Assembly: GCF_000411475.1 (NCBI RefSeq)
Contig: NZ_KE150464.1
Location: forward strand, 1,054,001 to 1,118,000
Source of the DNA: Streptococcus sp. HPH0090
GTDB lineage: Bacteria > Bacillota > Bacilli > Lactobacillales > Streptococcaceae
Reading direction: 5' to 3'
DNA length: 64,000 nucleotides
The notes under the pieces are model-generated. The model was not told the origin of the DNA. It saw only the letters and a list, made by a program, of their open reading frames with translations, and ran no database searches. The translations under genes and the position numbers were made by a program. Shown one piece after another: positions 1 through 8,445 of this stretch (the stretch's first letter is position 1; every line of letters begins with the position of its first letter).

Positions 1-1469
<1,469 letters not shown>

Positions 1470-1493
1470 TTAAATTATATATTCTTTCTTTTT

Positions 1494-1607
1494 GATACTC
1501 TTCTTAAGTGGCGACGCCGTCAGAGCTTGACTTCGTCAATCTCTTTGACTAAACTTTGAGCCTAAGGTCTCAAAGTTTGCGAAGATACCGCCACGGCGAA
1601 GAGTATC
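1494..1607. repeat. BOX-like intergenic repeat between grpE and dnaK
   Basis: A 114-bp element is bounded by a perfect 10-bp terminal inverted repeat, GATACTCTTC at 1494-1503 and GAAGAGTATC at 1598-1607. Inside are GACTTCGTCA, a motif I associate with pneumococcal boxC, and a hairpin with arms ACTTTGAG / CTCAAAGT. The ends resemble the boxA/boxC termini of pneumococcal BOX elements (ATACTCTTCG). It lies within the transcribed grpE-dnaK spacer and would fold into a long hairpin in the mRNA. Assignment to the BOX family is from remembered motifs, not a search. Confidence 0.7.
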
Positions 1608-1708
1608 GCCTTTGGTTCGCTTCGCTCACTATTGGTAAAGCTGAACCATTGTTTATCTTTCTTTCATAGTTTAGTGTCGTTTCGGACAAAGTTTTTAAGT
1701 TTTCTATC

Positions 1709-2224
1709 CTAGTTGTAGACAACTACCATGGCTGGGCGTAGGATGCGGTCATGGAGTTTGTAGCCTTTTTGGAAGACTTGTGCGATGGTGTCTGCTGGAT
1801 GTTCGTCATCTGCAGGCAAGGTTTGGATGGCCATGTGGTAGTTATGGTCAAATTCTCCATCTGCTGGAATTTCTTCGATTCCTTCTTCTTTCAGAGCATG
1901 TACCAAACTTTCTTGGACCATTTCCAAGCCCTTCTTCACATCATCCGTCAATCCTTCAACAGCAAGGGCACGTTCAAGGTTATCCAGTGATGGCAAGATT
2001 GCTTTCGCCAAATCTTGGCTACGATAGCGTTGCAAGAGTTGGCGTTCTTCGTTGGCACGGCGCTGAATGTTTTGCATTTCTGCATGGGCACGAAGGTATT
2101 TGTTTTCAAATTCTTCGGCACGTTCATTTGCCAAGTCCAATTCAGACTTCTCAGGAGTTGTTTCTTCAGCTGTTTCCACAACTTCCTCTTCTTTTACTTC
2201 TTCATTTTTAATATCTTGGGCCAT
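1709..2224 (-). CDS. grpE: Nucleotide exchange factor GrpE
   Basis: GrpE, 171 residues, the exchange factor that releases ADP from DnaK. The start was placed at the MAQDIKNEE methionine (ATG at 2224) because AAAGGAGG lies 5-10 nt upstream. A methionine 8 codons further upstream sits next to the hrcA stop and has no ribosome site. Sequence features are an acidic, low-complexity N-terminus rich in Glu, a long coiled coil (about residues 30-85) and the C-terminal beta-domain ending in [10 protein letters not shown]. It lies 26 bp downstream of hrcA in the same operon and upstream of dnaK. Length and sequence match streptococcal GrpE. No oddities were seen. Confidence 0.97.
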   Translation of the reverse strand: MAQDIKNEEVKEEEVVETAEETTPEKSELDLANERAEEFENKYLRAHAEMQNIQRRANEERQLLQRYRSQDLAKAILPSLDNLERALAVEGLTDDVKKGLEMVQESLVHALKEEGIEEIPADGEFDHNYHMAIQTLPADDEHPADTIAQVFQKGYKLHDRILRPAMVVVYN

Positions 2225-2250
2225 TTTCGCCTCCTTTAATGATTTCAATC

Positions 2251-3285
2251 TTAATTCACTTCATAGTGATTGCTGCTGAGATAGCGGTAAAAATCCGTCA
2301 ACTTCATAGTCAAAACTCGATTAACAACATTGAGTTGATTTACCAATTGTTGATAATTCAAATTGACTGGACCTATAATCGCAAGAATTCCAAATCCACG
2401 ATAGGGAATCAGGAATTTACTGCTAATCACTGCTAAGTCAGCAAGACAAGATTCTTGGCTATCTGCAACTCGGACACTCTGCATCTGGTCTCCAATCAAA
2501 TTCTCTCGAATTTCCAATGCTACTTTTTGCGGATGATCAAAGAATTGATATGCCGCTAAATTAGCGAAATTCAAAAGATTGACTTTCCCAGAAACCACGA
2601 TGTTTTCATTGAACATTTCTTTGAAGATATGTTCGACGAGGTCCATGACGTTATCCGTTGTTGTAAAGTAACGTTGGATAATCTGCGGAATCTCTGTCCG
2701 AATCTTGTAGTGAATATCCAAAACAGTCTGTTCCAGGAAACGTTCCTGAATCATAGTCTTGAGGCGATTTAAATCCTCCTGCAAGAAGTTTCTCGGAATC
2801 AAAAACTGACTGGTAACTGTTCTAGACTCATCAAGTGTAAAAACTGCCAGAGCTGTATGTTGTCCGAGGACAACAATATCAAAAGCTGTTAGCTTCTGCC
2901 TACTTGGTTCGACATCCAGCGCTACAACCGTACAACCACTCAAGTCTGTCAAGATTTTCGTTGCCTCTTGAAGGATATCCTCAAGTTTGAAGAACTCCTG
3001 ATCAAAAGCTTTTACAATCTCATAAACTTGATTCTCGGCTAAACGGTCAAAGGATAAGGAATGTTTAACATAGTATTGAAATCCAGCTACACTCGGCATC
3101 CGACCACTGGAAGTATGAGCCTTTTCAAGCAAACCTTGCTTTTCTAGGGCTGCCATATCATTTCGAATGGTTGCACTACTAGAGTTGATAGACTCTTGCA
3201 AGGCTTTGGATCCAACAGGTTCGTGCGTTTTGGTAAAGATGTCAATAATCAGATTTAAAATATTCTGCTGACGTTCTGTAACCAT
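2251..3285 (-). CDS. hrcA: Heat-inducible transcription repressor HrcA
   Basis: HrcA, 344 residues, the repressor of class I heat-shock genes; it binds CIRCE operators and needs GroEL for folding. The start chosen is [10 protein letters not shown] (ATG at 3285), preceded by GAGGAG. An upstream in-frame methionine at 3318 would lie inside the first CIRCE element and has no ribosome site. The N-terminal winged-helix region (about residues 1-70, with EPVGSKALQ and [13 protein letters not shown] as DNA-recognition segments) is followed by a GAF-like dimerisation region. First gene of the hrcA-grpE-dnaK operon; two CIRCE sites at its promoter show autoregulation. Confidence 0.97.
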   Translation of the reverse strand: MVTERQQNILNLIIDIFTKTHEPVGSKALQESINSSSATIRNDMAALEKQGLLEKAHTSSGRMPSVAGFQYYVKHSLSFDRLAENQVYEIVKAFDQEFFKLEDILQEATKILTDLSGCTVVALDVEPSRQKLTAFDIVVLGQHTALAVFTLDESRTVTSQFLIPRNFLQEDLNRLKTMIQERFLEQTVLDIHYKIRTEIPQIIQRYFTTTDNVMDLVEHIFKEMFNENIVVSGKVNLLNFANLAAYQFFDHPQKVALEIRENLIGDQMQSVRVADSQESCLADLAVISSKFLIPYRGFGILAIIGPVNLNYQQLVNQLNVVNRVLTMKLTDFYRYLSSNHYEVN

Positions 3286-3311
3286 CTCGCTACTCCTCTC
3301 TGATAGATCTT

Positions 3312-3338
3312 TTAGCACTCAATACATTCAAGTGCTAA
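3312..3338. promoter_or_regulatory. CIRCE operator, proximal copy
   Basis: TTAGCACTC - 9 nt - AAGTGCTAA, one mismatch from the CIRCE consensus (TTAGCACTC-N9-GAGTGCTAA). It lies between the -10 box and the hrcA start, so it is a binding site for HrcA in the early transcribed region. Confidence 0.95.
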
Positions 3339-3349
3339 CTTATAATTCT

Positions 3350-3377
3350 ATTATACACCCTTAAAAGAGAATGTCAA
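3350..3377 (-). promoter_or_regulatory. hrcA operon sigma-A promoter
   Basis: On the minus strand, TTGACA (3377-3372), a 16-bp spacer and TATAAT (3355-3350). The promoter is flanked on both sides by CIRCE elements, as expected for tight HrcA control. Confidence 0.9.
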
Positions 3378-3394
3378 GACAAAAACACAAAAAA

Positions 3395-3421
3395 TTAGCA
3401 CTCTTTTATCAAGAGTGCTAA
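3395..3421. promoter_or_regulatory. CIRCE operator, distal copy (perfect)
   Basis: TTAGCACTC - 9 nt - GAGTGCTAA, an exact match to the CIRCE consensus, just upstream of the -35 box of the hrcA promoter. With the proximal copy it would let HrcA bracket the promoter. Confidence 0.97.
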
Positions 3422-3450
3422 AAATCAGTCTGAGGACCTAGAAACCAATG

Positions 3451-3957
3451 TCAATCAACCAGATATTTTCGTCTCAGTCTATAAAAACTATAGATTAGAT
3501 AAGAAATCATGAGAGCATATAGGGCAAAAATAAGGAAGAAAGACTGAGAGAGACTTTCGCGAAACAAGCTCATACAAACAACTAGACCGCCAGAGATAGA
3601 AACTGTAGATGTACGAAGTCTAGATTTCACATCAGCCCATCGAAGACGATTGTCCATGAAAAATCGATCATTTAAATCTACATCACAAGTTTCTTTTCGA
3701 AAAACAGAATAAGAACAATTTCTCACAAATTCCCATCCTCTATCCTTAATACCTTGTAAATCTACCTCATTTTTTCTAAGATAGCTAGTATTCCACACAC
3801 GGTAAATCACATCATCAGGTTGGCATTGTTCAAAATAGAAAAAGCCAAAACGATTCGATTTAAATTTCCAACCTTTCAAATGCATCTCATGCAAATAATC
3901 TTCTACCTTATCCAAATCAAAAATGGTAAACATTCGAAATTGTACCTTGCTATTCAT
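3451..3957 (-). CDS. DUF2812-type membrane protein (second copy)
   Basis: 168 residues, last gene of the padR operon. The N-terminal soluble part carries the DUF2812 pattern (FTIFDLDKVEDYLHEMHLKGW, then CQPDDVIYRV), a short repeat-like module often found beside PadR regulators. The C-terminus has one or two hydrophobic segments (about residues 118-158) ending in a basic tail. The start at 3957 has GGAGG about 7 nt upstream. It shares the layout and key motifs of the neighbour at 3979, so it is probably a diverged duplicate. Molecular function is unknown. The context suggests a sensor, effector or membrane-stress role under PadR control, which is inference. Confidence 0.8.
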   Translation of the reverse strand: MNSKVQFRMFTIFDLDKVEDYLHEMHLKGWKFKSNRFGFFYFEQCQPDDVIYRVWNTSYLRKNEVDLQGIKDRGWEFVRNCSYSVFRKETCDVDLNDRFFMDNRLRWADVKSRLRTSTVSISGGLVVCMSLFRESLSQSFFLIFALYALMISYLIYSFYRLRRKYLVD

Positions 3958-3978
3958 TGTCTGACCTCCAAAATGGTT

Positions 3979-4554
3979 TTATTTATCAGATAATTCTTTC
4001 CACTTTTGAAACAATCTCCAAAAAATATAAGAAATCTGAATCGTAAAAACAATCAATAAAGTACAGTCTATGCTAACAATCAAAAACATTCCCCAACTGA
4101 AATAACCTCTTCCACTGAGTAACTTTAAAAAAACAGGTAGAAGCACTGAAAAGAGAAGCAAGACAGGAAGCATCCGCATTATTAAAATGCGCTTGACCAT
4201 AGCTAACTTCCCGGCCGCGTCGTTATAAATTTCAAACTCGGCATCCGATTCAATTTGAGAATAAGGTTTTCTAAAATAGGAAAAACCATTAAATCCTGTA
4301 ATATGCTCCCAGCCACAATCTTTAAACAGTTGTAAATAGGAAGCTCTCTCTGACTTTTTCATTGGATAAAAGTCCAACTGATAAACCACCTGCTCCGGTT
4401 GGCACTTTTCAAAAGTATACTTAACCGCAACTACTAAGTTAGAATAACTTACTTCCTTAAGTTTCCAGCCCTCAGCATGCATTTTCCTGAGATAGAGAGC
4501 CTCTCTATCATAATCCGCAATGGTACAAATCCTATAAACAACTTTCTTTTCCAT
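3979..4554 (-). CDS. DUF2812-type membrane protein (first copy)
   Basis: 191 residues. The N-terminal DUF2812 module (ICTIADYDREALYLRKMHAEGW, then EKCQPEQVVYQLDFYP) is followed by two strong transmembrane segments (about residues 125-146 and 152-176) and a basic C-terminus. The start is the ATG at 4554, which shares one base with the padR stop codon (TGATG) and has GGAGGAG upstream, so the genes are translationally coupled. A TTG one codon earlier is not needed. The motif CQPxxVxY is shared with the next gene. Function is not established. Pairing with a PadR repressor is common for small membrane proteins and exporters. Confidence 0.82.
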   Translation of the reverse strand: MEKKVVYRICTIADYDREALYLRKMHAEGWKLKEVSYSNLVVAVKYTFEKCQPEQVVYQLDFYPMKKSERASYLQLFKDCGWEHITGFNGFSYFRKPYSQIESDAEFEIYNDAAGKLAMVKRILIMRMLPVLLLFSVLLPVFLKLLSGRGYFSWGMFLIVSIDCTLLIVFTIQISYIFWRLFQKWKELSDK

Positions 4555-4874
4555 CAAAACTCCTCCCGACTGTTTCTGTAGAGTCGTTCAATACGCTTCA
4601 ACTCAATGTCTAAAACTTTTCGGCCCAAGTCTGTTATCTGATAGATTTTTCGTTTTTCCTCTTCTCGGACAAAGTAAATCAAACCATCCTTTTCCATCTT
4701 TGACAGGGTTCCATACATGGTTCCAGGACTAATTGAAACCTGCGAATCTGTCATCTCTTTGACCTTTTGTGTAATACCATAACCATGGTTCTCCTTTTGC
4801 AGACAGAACAGAATATAAAAACCTGTTTCAGTCATGGGAAGGTAGACCCGTCTAATCTTATCTGTTAATCCCAT
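4554..4874 (-). CDS. PadR-family transcriptional regulator
   Basis: 106-residue PadR-like repressor. The winged helix occupies most of the protein: LPMTETGFYILFCL (helix 1), HGYGITQKVKE, SPGTMYGTLSKMEKDGLI (the recognition helix and the family hallmark for PadR) and the wing REEEKRKIYQITDLG. A short C-terminal helix probably dimerises. The start at 4874 has a G-rich but non-canonical ribosome site; a later methionine at residue 14 is possible but would cut into the fold. It is the first gene of an operon with two DUF2812 membrane proteins. Direct repeats just upstream are likely its own operator. The inducer is unknown. Confidence 0.9.
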   Translation of the reverse strand: MGLTDKIRRVYLPMTETGFYILFCLQKENHGYGITQKVKEMTDSQVSISPGTMYGTLSKMEKDGLIYFVREEEKRKIYQITDLGRKVLDIELKRIERLYRNSREEF

Positions 4875-4898
4875 TTAAGCACCCCCTATGTAGTTCGA

Positions 4899-4941
4899 TG
4901 TATCGCACTTCGTTATATAGAATATATCACACCTCGATATA
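4899..4941. promoter_or_regulatory. Candidate PadR operator (two related dyads)
   Basis: Two 19-bp copies spaced 24 bp apart (4899-4917 and 4923-4941) match at 15 of 19 positions. The distal copy is a perfect dyad TATATC-N7-GATATA; the proximal is TGTATC-N7-GTTATA. They lie 25-67 bp upstream of padR and fit an autoregulatory site. The assignment is inferred from position and symmetry. Confidence 0.6.
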
Positions 4942-4950
4942 AAATGCAAG

Positions 4951-4990
4951 AAAAAAAAAAAAAAAAAAAGATTGTCCTCACGGACAATCT
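4951..4990 (-). terminator. glnA terminator with unusually long T tract
   Basis: Nine-base-pair stem AGATTGTCC / GGACAATCT (4969-4977 with 4982-4990) and a TCAC loop. On the minus strand it is followed directly by about 20 T residues (A run 4951-4969). It is the intrinsic terminator of glnRA. The homopolymer is long for a bacterial terminator and prone to slippage. Confidence 0.93.
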
Positions 4991-5003
4991 TTCTGATTTA
5001 TCA

Positions 5004-6350
5004 TTAGTATAGATCTAAGTAGTTGTCAATTTCCCATTGTGAGACAAAGGTTGCATAGCTTGCCCACTCGATGCGTTTGGCTTCAAGGAAGCTCGTATAG
5101 ATATGCTCACCAAGGGCTGCTTTAACCACTTCGTCTTCTGTCAAAGCCTTCAAAGCGTTGTGAAGAGTCGATGGAAGGTCAGTAATGCCTGCCTCTTTAC
5201 GCTCTTCTGCAGTCATAATATAGATATTTTCTTCGATTGGAGCTGGTGCTTCGATTTTGTTTTCAATACCGTGCAAACCAACTTCCAAAAGGACAGCCAT
5301 AGCGATATATGGGTTTGCCATTGGGTCTACTGAGCGCAACTCCAAACGAGTTCCCATTCCGCGTGATGCTGGTACGCGGACAAGTGGTGAACGATTGCGA
5401 CCTGCCCAAGCGATGTAAACAGGGGCTTCGTAGCCTGGAACCAAACGTTTGTATGAGTTAACAGTTGGGTTCATGATAGCTGTATAGTTGTAGGCATGTT
5501 TGATCAAACCACCAAGGAAGTAGTAAGCAGTTTCTGATAACTGCATTCCTTTGGGATCATTTGGATCAAAGAAGGCATTGTTTCCTTCCGCATCAAACAA
5601 GGACATATTACAGTGCATACCTGAACCAGCGATACCAAATTTTGGTTTAGCCATAAAGGTTGCATAGAGACCATGTTTACGGGCAATTGTTTTTACAACA
5701 AGTTTAAAGATTTGAATCTTATCACAAGCACGAAGAACTTCATCGTACTTAAAGTCAATCTCATGTTGACCTACGGCAACTTCGTGGTGGCTCGCTTCAA
5801 CTTCAAATCCCATTTTGGTCAAGACGTTAACAATCTCACGACGAGTGTTATCGGCAAGGTCTGTAGGCGCCAAATCAAAGTAACCACCCTTGTCATTTAC
5901 CTCAAGAGTTGGATCACCATTCTCATCCAGCTTAAATAGGAAGAATTCTGGTTCAGGACCAAGGTTGAAAGACTTGAATCCAACTTCTTCCATGTGACGA
6001 AGAGCACGTTTGAGGTTTCCACGAGGGTCTCCTGCAAAAGGTTTTCCTTCTGTCGTATAAACATCACAAATCAATCCCGCGACACTACCATTTTCATCTC
6101 CCCAAGGAAAGACTGTCCAGGTATCCAAGTCAGGGTATAGATACATATCTGATTCATTGATACGTACAAATCCCTCAATAGAAGATCCATCAAACATAGC
6201 CTTATTTGACAAGACCTTGTCTAGTTGTTCATCTGTAGCAGGAATTTCGACGTTTTTCATAGTTCCCAAAATATCTGAGAACATGAGGCGGATAAAAGTT
6301 ACATTTTTTTCCTTAACTTCACGACGAATATCTGCAGCTGTGATTGGCAT
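5004..6350 (-). CDS. glnA: Glutamine synthetase, type I
   Basis: 448-residue GlnA, which condenses glutamate and ammonia to glutamine at the cost of ATP. Visible GS signatures are FDGSSIEGF near residue 53, the ATP-binding [31 protein letters not shown] and the substrate loop NRSPLVRVP. The length (448) is that of the Gram-positive GS-I-alpha type. It is the second gene of the glnRA operon, 35 bp after glnR, and is followed by a strong terminator. In this group feedback-inhibited GlnA and GlnR act together to repress the operon when nitrogen is plentiful. No unusual residues were noted. Confidence 0.98.
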   Translation of the reverse strand: MPITAADIRREVKEKNVTFIRLMFSDILGTMKNVEIPATDEQLDKVLSNKAMFDGSSIEGFVRINESDMYLYPDLDTWTVFPWGDENGSVAGLICDVYTTEGKPFAGDPRGNLKRALRHMEEVGFKSFNLGPEPEFFLFKLDENGDPTLEVNDKGGYFDLAPTDLADNTRREIVNVLTKMGFEVEASHHEVAVGQHEIDFKYDEVLRACDKIQIFKLVVKTIARKHGLYATFMAKPKFGIAGSGMHCNMSLFDAEGNNAFFDPNDPKGMQLSETAYYFLGGLIKHAYNYTAIMNPTVNSYKRLVPGYEAPVYIAWAGRNRSPLVRVPASRGMGTRLELRSVDPMANPYIAMAVLLEVGLHGIENKIEAPAPIEENIYIMTAEERKEAGITDLPSTLHNALKALTEDEVVKAALGEHIYTSFLEAKRIEWASYATFVSQWEIDNYLDLY

Positions 6351-6385
6351 GGTTTTTCTCCTTATATATGACGACTAGCGGTTGC

Positions 6386-6742
6386 CTAACCGCGACCAAA
6401 AGGTGATTGTTGAGAAGCAAAGCGGCTTTGTTGGAGAACCTCATTCCGAAGCGCCCGACGCACTTCAGTCTGACTAACTGGTTTTTTAGATTTCGCTTCA
6501 CGTTCAGCATATTTTTTCTTGATGGCAGCAATGTTAAGACCTTCAGAGATATAATCTTTAATCTCCAACAAGCGATCCATGTCATTCAAAGAATACATCC
6601 GACGATTGCCTTCATTGCGGTCAGGCTTAATCAACTCCTGGTCCTCATAGTAACGAATTTGGCGCGCCGAAAGATCGGTTAGCTTCATAACACTACCAAT
6701 AGGGAAAACTGCCATATTGCGGCGAAATTCTTTTTCCTTCAT
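6386..6742 (-). CDS. glnR: Nitrogen regulator GlnR (MerR family)
   Basis: 118-residue MerR-type repressor. It starts with MKEKEFRRNM and carries the DNA-binding stretch VMKLTDLSARQIRYYEDQEL, followed by the MerR wing PDRNEGNRRMYS. The start was set at ATG 6742 because AAGGA lies about 7 nt upstream; a GTG two codons earlier is possible but less well placed. The C-terminus ends in a basic, flexible tail (QSPFGRG), the part that in Gram-positive GlnR senses feedback-inhibited glutamine synthetase. Its own promoter carries a GlnR box. It represses glnRA and, in relatives, glnPQ and gdhA. Confidence 0.97.
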   Translation of the reverse strand: MKEKEFRRNMAVFPIGSVMKLTDLSARQIRYYEDQELIKPDRNEGNRRMYSLNDMDRLLEIKDYISEGLNIAAIKKKYAEREAKSKKPVSQTEVRRALRNEVLQQSRFASQQSPFGRG

Positions 6743-6764
6743 GTACACTTCCTTCTTTCTGTCT

Positions 6765-6817
6765 ATTATAGTCTAAAAAAAATCAATCGTCAATTGTTTA
6801 TGTCACATTTTGTGACA
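6765..6817 (-). promoter_or_regulatory. glnR promoter with GlnR box
   Basis: On the minus strand, TTGACG (6793-6788), a 17-bp spacer and TATAAT (6770-6765). Immediately upstream, 6801-6817 is TGTCACA-TTT-TGTGACA, a perfect dyad that fits the GlnR consensus TGTNA-N7-TNACA exactly. Placement just above the -35 is consistent with GlnR autoregulation. Confidence 0.9.
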
Positions 6818-6822
6818 TTATT

Positions 6823-7344
6823 TTATTTTTTCAGCAAAATACTCCGCAAACGGTCAATATCGTAATTTACAAGAATTGCTACAAAAACACCCATAAAAGT
6901 TTCGAAAACCCGGGCAAACACGTACAAAACAGTTTCGCCATTTGGAATTGATAGGGTAATAATCAACATAGCTGCAACTCCACCGATGACTCCCGACTTA
7001 TTATTCATGGCAACATTTGTCATGATGGTTAACATGGTACATATCGGAACCACAAGGAGAGTTACCCAAAAGGCCCCATGGAAAAAATTATTTAGGAGGA
7101 AGAAAATCAGAGCATAAAAACCACCGATACTATTCCCTAAAATACGAGATGTCCCAAAATGGACACTCTTATCAAAGTCTTCTCTCAAACTAAACACTGC
7201 TGTTAGAGCTCCGATTTGAAGTCCCTTCCAACCAAAAAATCCAAAAATCATGAGGACCAAAAAAACAGCGATTCCTGTTTTAAACGTTCGCATCCCTAAC
7301 TTAAACTTCGATTTGTCAAATGTATATTTTTTAAAATAACTCAT
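6823..7344 (-). CDS. FUSC / aromatic acid exporter-like membrane protein
   Basis: 173 residues with about five transmembrane segments and little soluble part. The N-terminal MRTFKTGIAVFL, the QIGALTAVFSLREDF motif and the later NxxGGxxA-like segment match the short, half-size FUSC/DUF939 (ArAE_1) proteins of Firmicutes, suspected exporters of small aromatic or toxic compounds. It ends with a positively charged cytosolic tail (DIDRLRSILLKK). The end of the gene abuts the GlnR box of glnR (6 bp away), so transcription may read into glnRA; no terminator was seen between them. Substrate and physiological role are unknown. Assignment is by sequence resemblance only. Confidence 0.75.
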   Translation of the reverse strand: MSYFKKYTFDKSKFKLGMRTFKTGIAVFLVLMIFGFFGWKGLQIGALTAVFSLREDFDKSVHFGTSRILGNSIGGFYALIFFLLNNFFHGAFWVTLLVVPICTMLTIMTNVAMNNKSGVIGGVAAMLIITLSIPNGETVLYVFARVFETFMGVFVAILVNYDIDRLRSILLKK

Positions 7345-7409
7345 AATCTCATCTTTCTTTTTTCCATTTTACCATAATTTTACTTTTTTTGAGAAAAGGA
7401 TTCAAAAAT

Positions 7410-7444
7410 AGAAAAAGAGAAGGTAAAAATCCTTCTCTTTTTCT
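7410..7444 (-). terminator. Terminator after mraY
   Basis: A 14-bp stem AGAAAAAGAGAAGG / CCTTCTCTTTTTCT with a 7-nt loop, followed on the minus strand by ATTTTT. It ends the rsmH-ftsL-pbp2X-mraY operon. Confidence 0.85.
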
Positions 7445-7463
7445 ATGATTTATCATTCTATTT

Positions 7464-8444
7464 TTAGAACAAGTACATAATAGCTAACGTTAGAAGACTA
7501 GCGAGTAAACCGACTCCCCAGAAGAAGAAATCGACCTTCCACTCACTCCAAGCTTGACCTTTACCTGAAAAGCCACCCAACTCAAAATGGTGGTGAACTG
7601 GTGTCATACGGAAGATGCGTTTCCCTCCACTCAACTTAAAGTAGCTAACTTGCATCATAACAGATGTTGTTTCAAAAACATATACAATCCCAATCAAGAG
7701 CAAGGTCCATTCTTGGTGAAGTGCCATAGAAATAGCAGCCAACATCCCTCCAAGGGCAAGACTTCCAACATCACCCATGAAGACCTTAGCAGGCTTGTGA
7801 TTAAAGACAAAGAAACCAAGAAGGCCACCAATCATAGCTACAATCACTAGTAAGATATCCAACTGGTTTTGCACATAGGCAATCACTCCGTAGGCAGATA
7901 GGCTAATGACCACCGAAATACTTGCTAGTCCGTCAATACCATCAGTTAGGTTAACAGCATTTGAAAAACCGACTAACCAGAAAAGGGCAAAGAGAATATA
8001 AAGCACACCCAAATGCAACGGATAGCCAAATACATTTAAGATATCTCCTCCTCTTTCATAAAAGAAATAAAAGATCACTCCTCCGACTAACTGAAGCAAG
8101 AGTTTTTGTTTTGGATTAAGTCCTTCGTTGATTTTACGGAAAACCTTGAGGAAATCATCTAAGAAGCCAACCAAACCATACAAAACAAGGATAAAGAGGA
8201 TCATTCCGACATTGTTGGTTAGTTGATTAGTCAAAAGTGCAAGAACTAAACTAACTAAAACACTTGTTATGAGAAAGACAATTCCTCCCATTGTTGGCGT
8301 CCCAGCTTTTGCCTGGTGTTGTTTAACATCCTCATGCATCTGTTGACCAGTAATCTGTGCTTTACGGTAAAAACGGATAAAAGCTGGAATTCCTACCACT
8401 GTAAGAACAAAAGTAAGGATTCCAGGAAAGATAGAAACTAGCAT
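7464..8444 (-). CDS. mraY: Phospho-N-acetylmuramoyl-pentapeptide-transferase MraY
   Basis: 326-residue, ten-helix integral membrane enzyme that transfers phospho-MurNAc-pentapeptide to undecaprenyl phosphate, making lipid I. Hallmarks are the early cytosolic loop [12 protein letters not shown], the catalytic aspartates in DDFLKV and [10 protein letters not shown], the [12 protein letters not shown] motif and the C-terminal [10 protein letters not shown] histidine triad. It starts one base after the pbp2X stop, an arrangement typical of this operon, and is its last gene before a strong terminator. Length and motifs are ordinary for the family. Confidence 0.98.
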   Translation of the reverse strand: MLVSIFPGILTFVLTVVGIPAFIRFYRKAQITGQQMHEDVKQHQAKAGTPTMGGIVFLITSVLVSLVLALLTNQLTNNVGMILFILVLYGLVGFLDDFLKVFRKINEGLNPKQKLLLQLVGGVIFYFFYERGGDILNVFGYPLHLGVLYILFALFWLVGFSNAVNLTDGIDGLASISVVISLSAYGVIAYVQNQLDILLVIVAMIGGLLGFFVFNHKPAKVFMGDVGSLALGGMLAAISMALHQEWTLLLIGIVYVFETTSVMMQVSYFKLSGGKRIFRMTPVHHHFELGGFSGKGQAWSEWKVDFFFWGVGLLASLLTLAIMYLF

Positions 8445-8445
8445 T

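Noticed and set aside
1780-2211. 143-codon open frame on the plus strand opposite grpE
   Set aside because: Antisense shadow of a real, conserved gene; no ribosome site, no sensible protein composition.
2224-2248. Longer GrpE start (MKSLKEAK...)
   Set aside because: Lies against the hrcA stop with no ribosome site, while AAAGGAGG fits the internal ATG.
4951-4969. A19 run taken as an assembly gap or poly-A mobile element tail
   Set aside because: It directly joins the glnA terminator hairpin and is explained as its T tract; no target-site duplication was seen.
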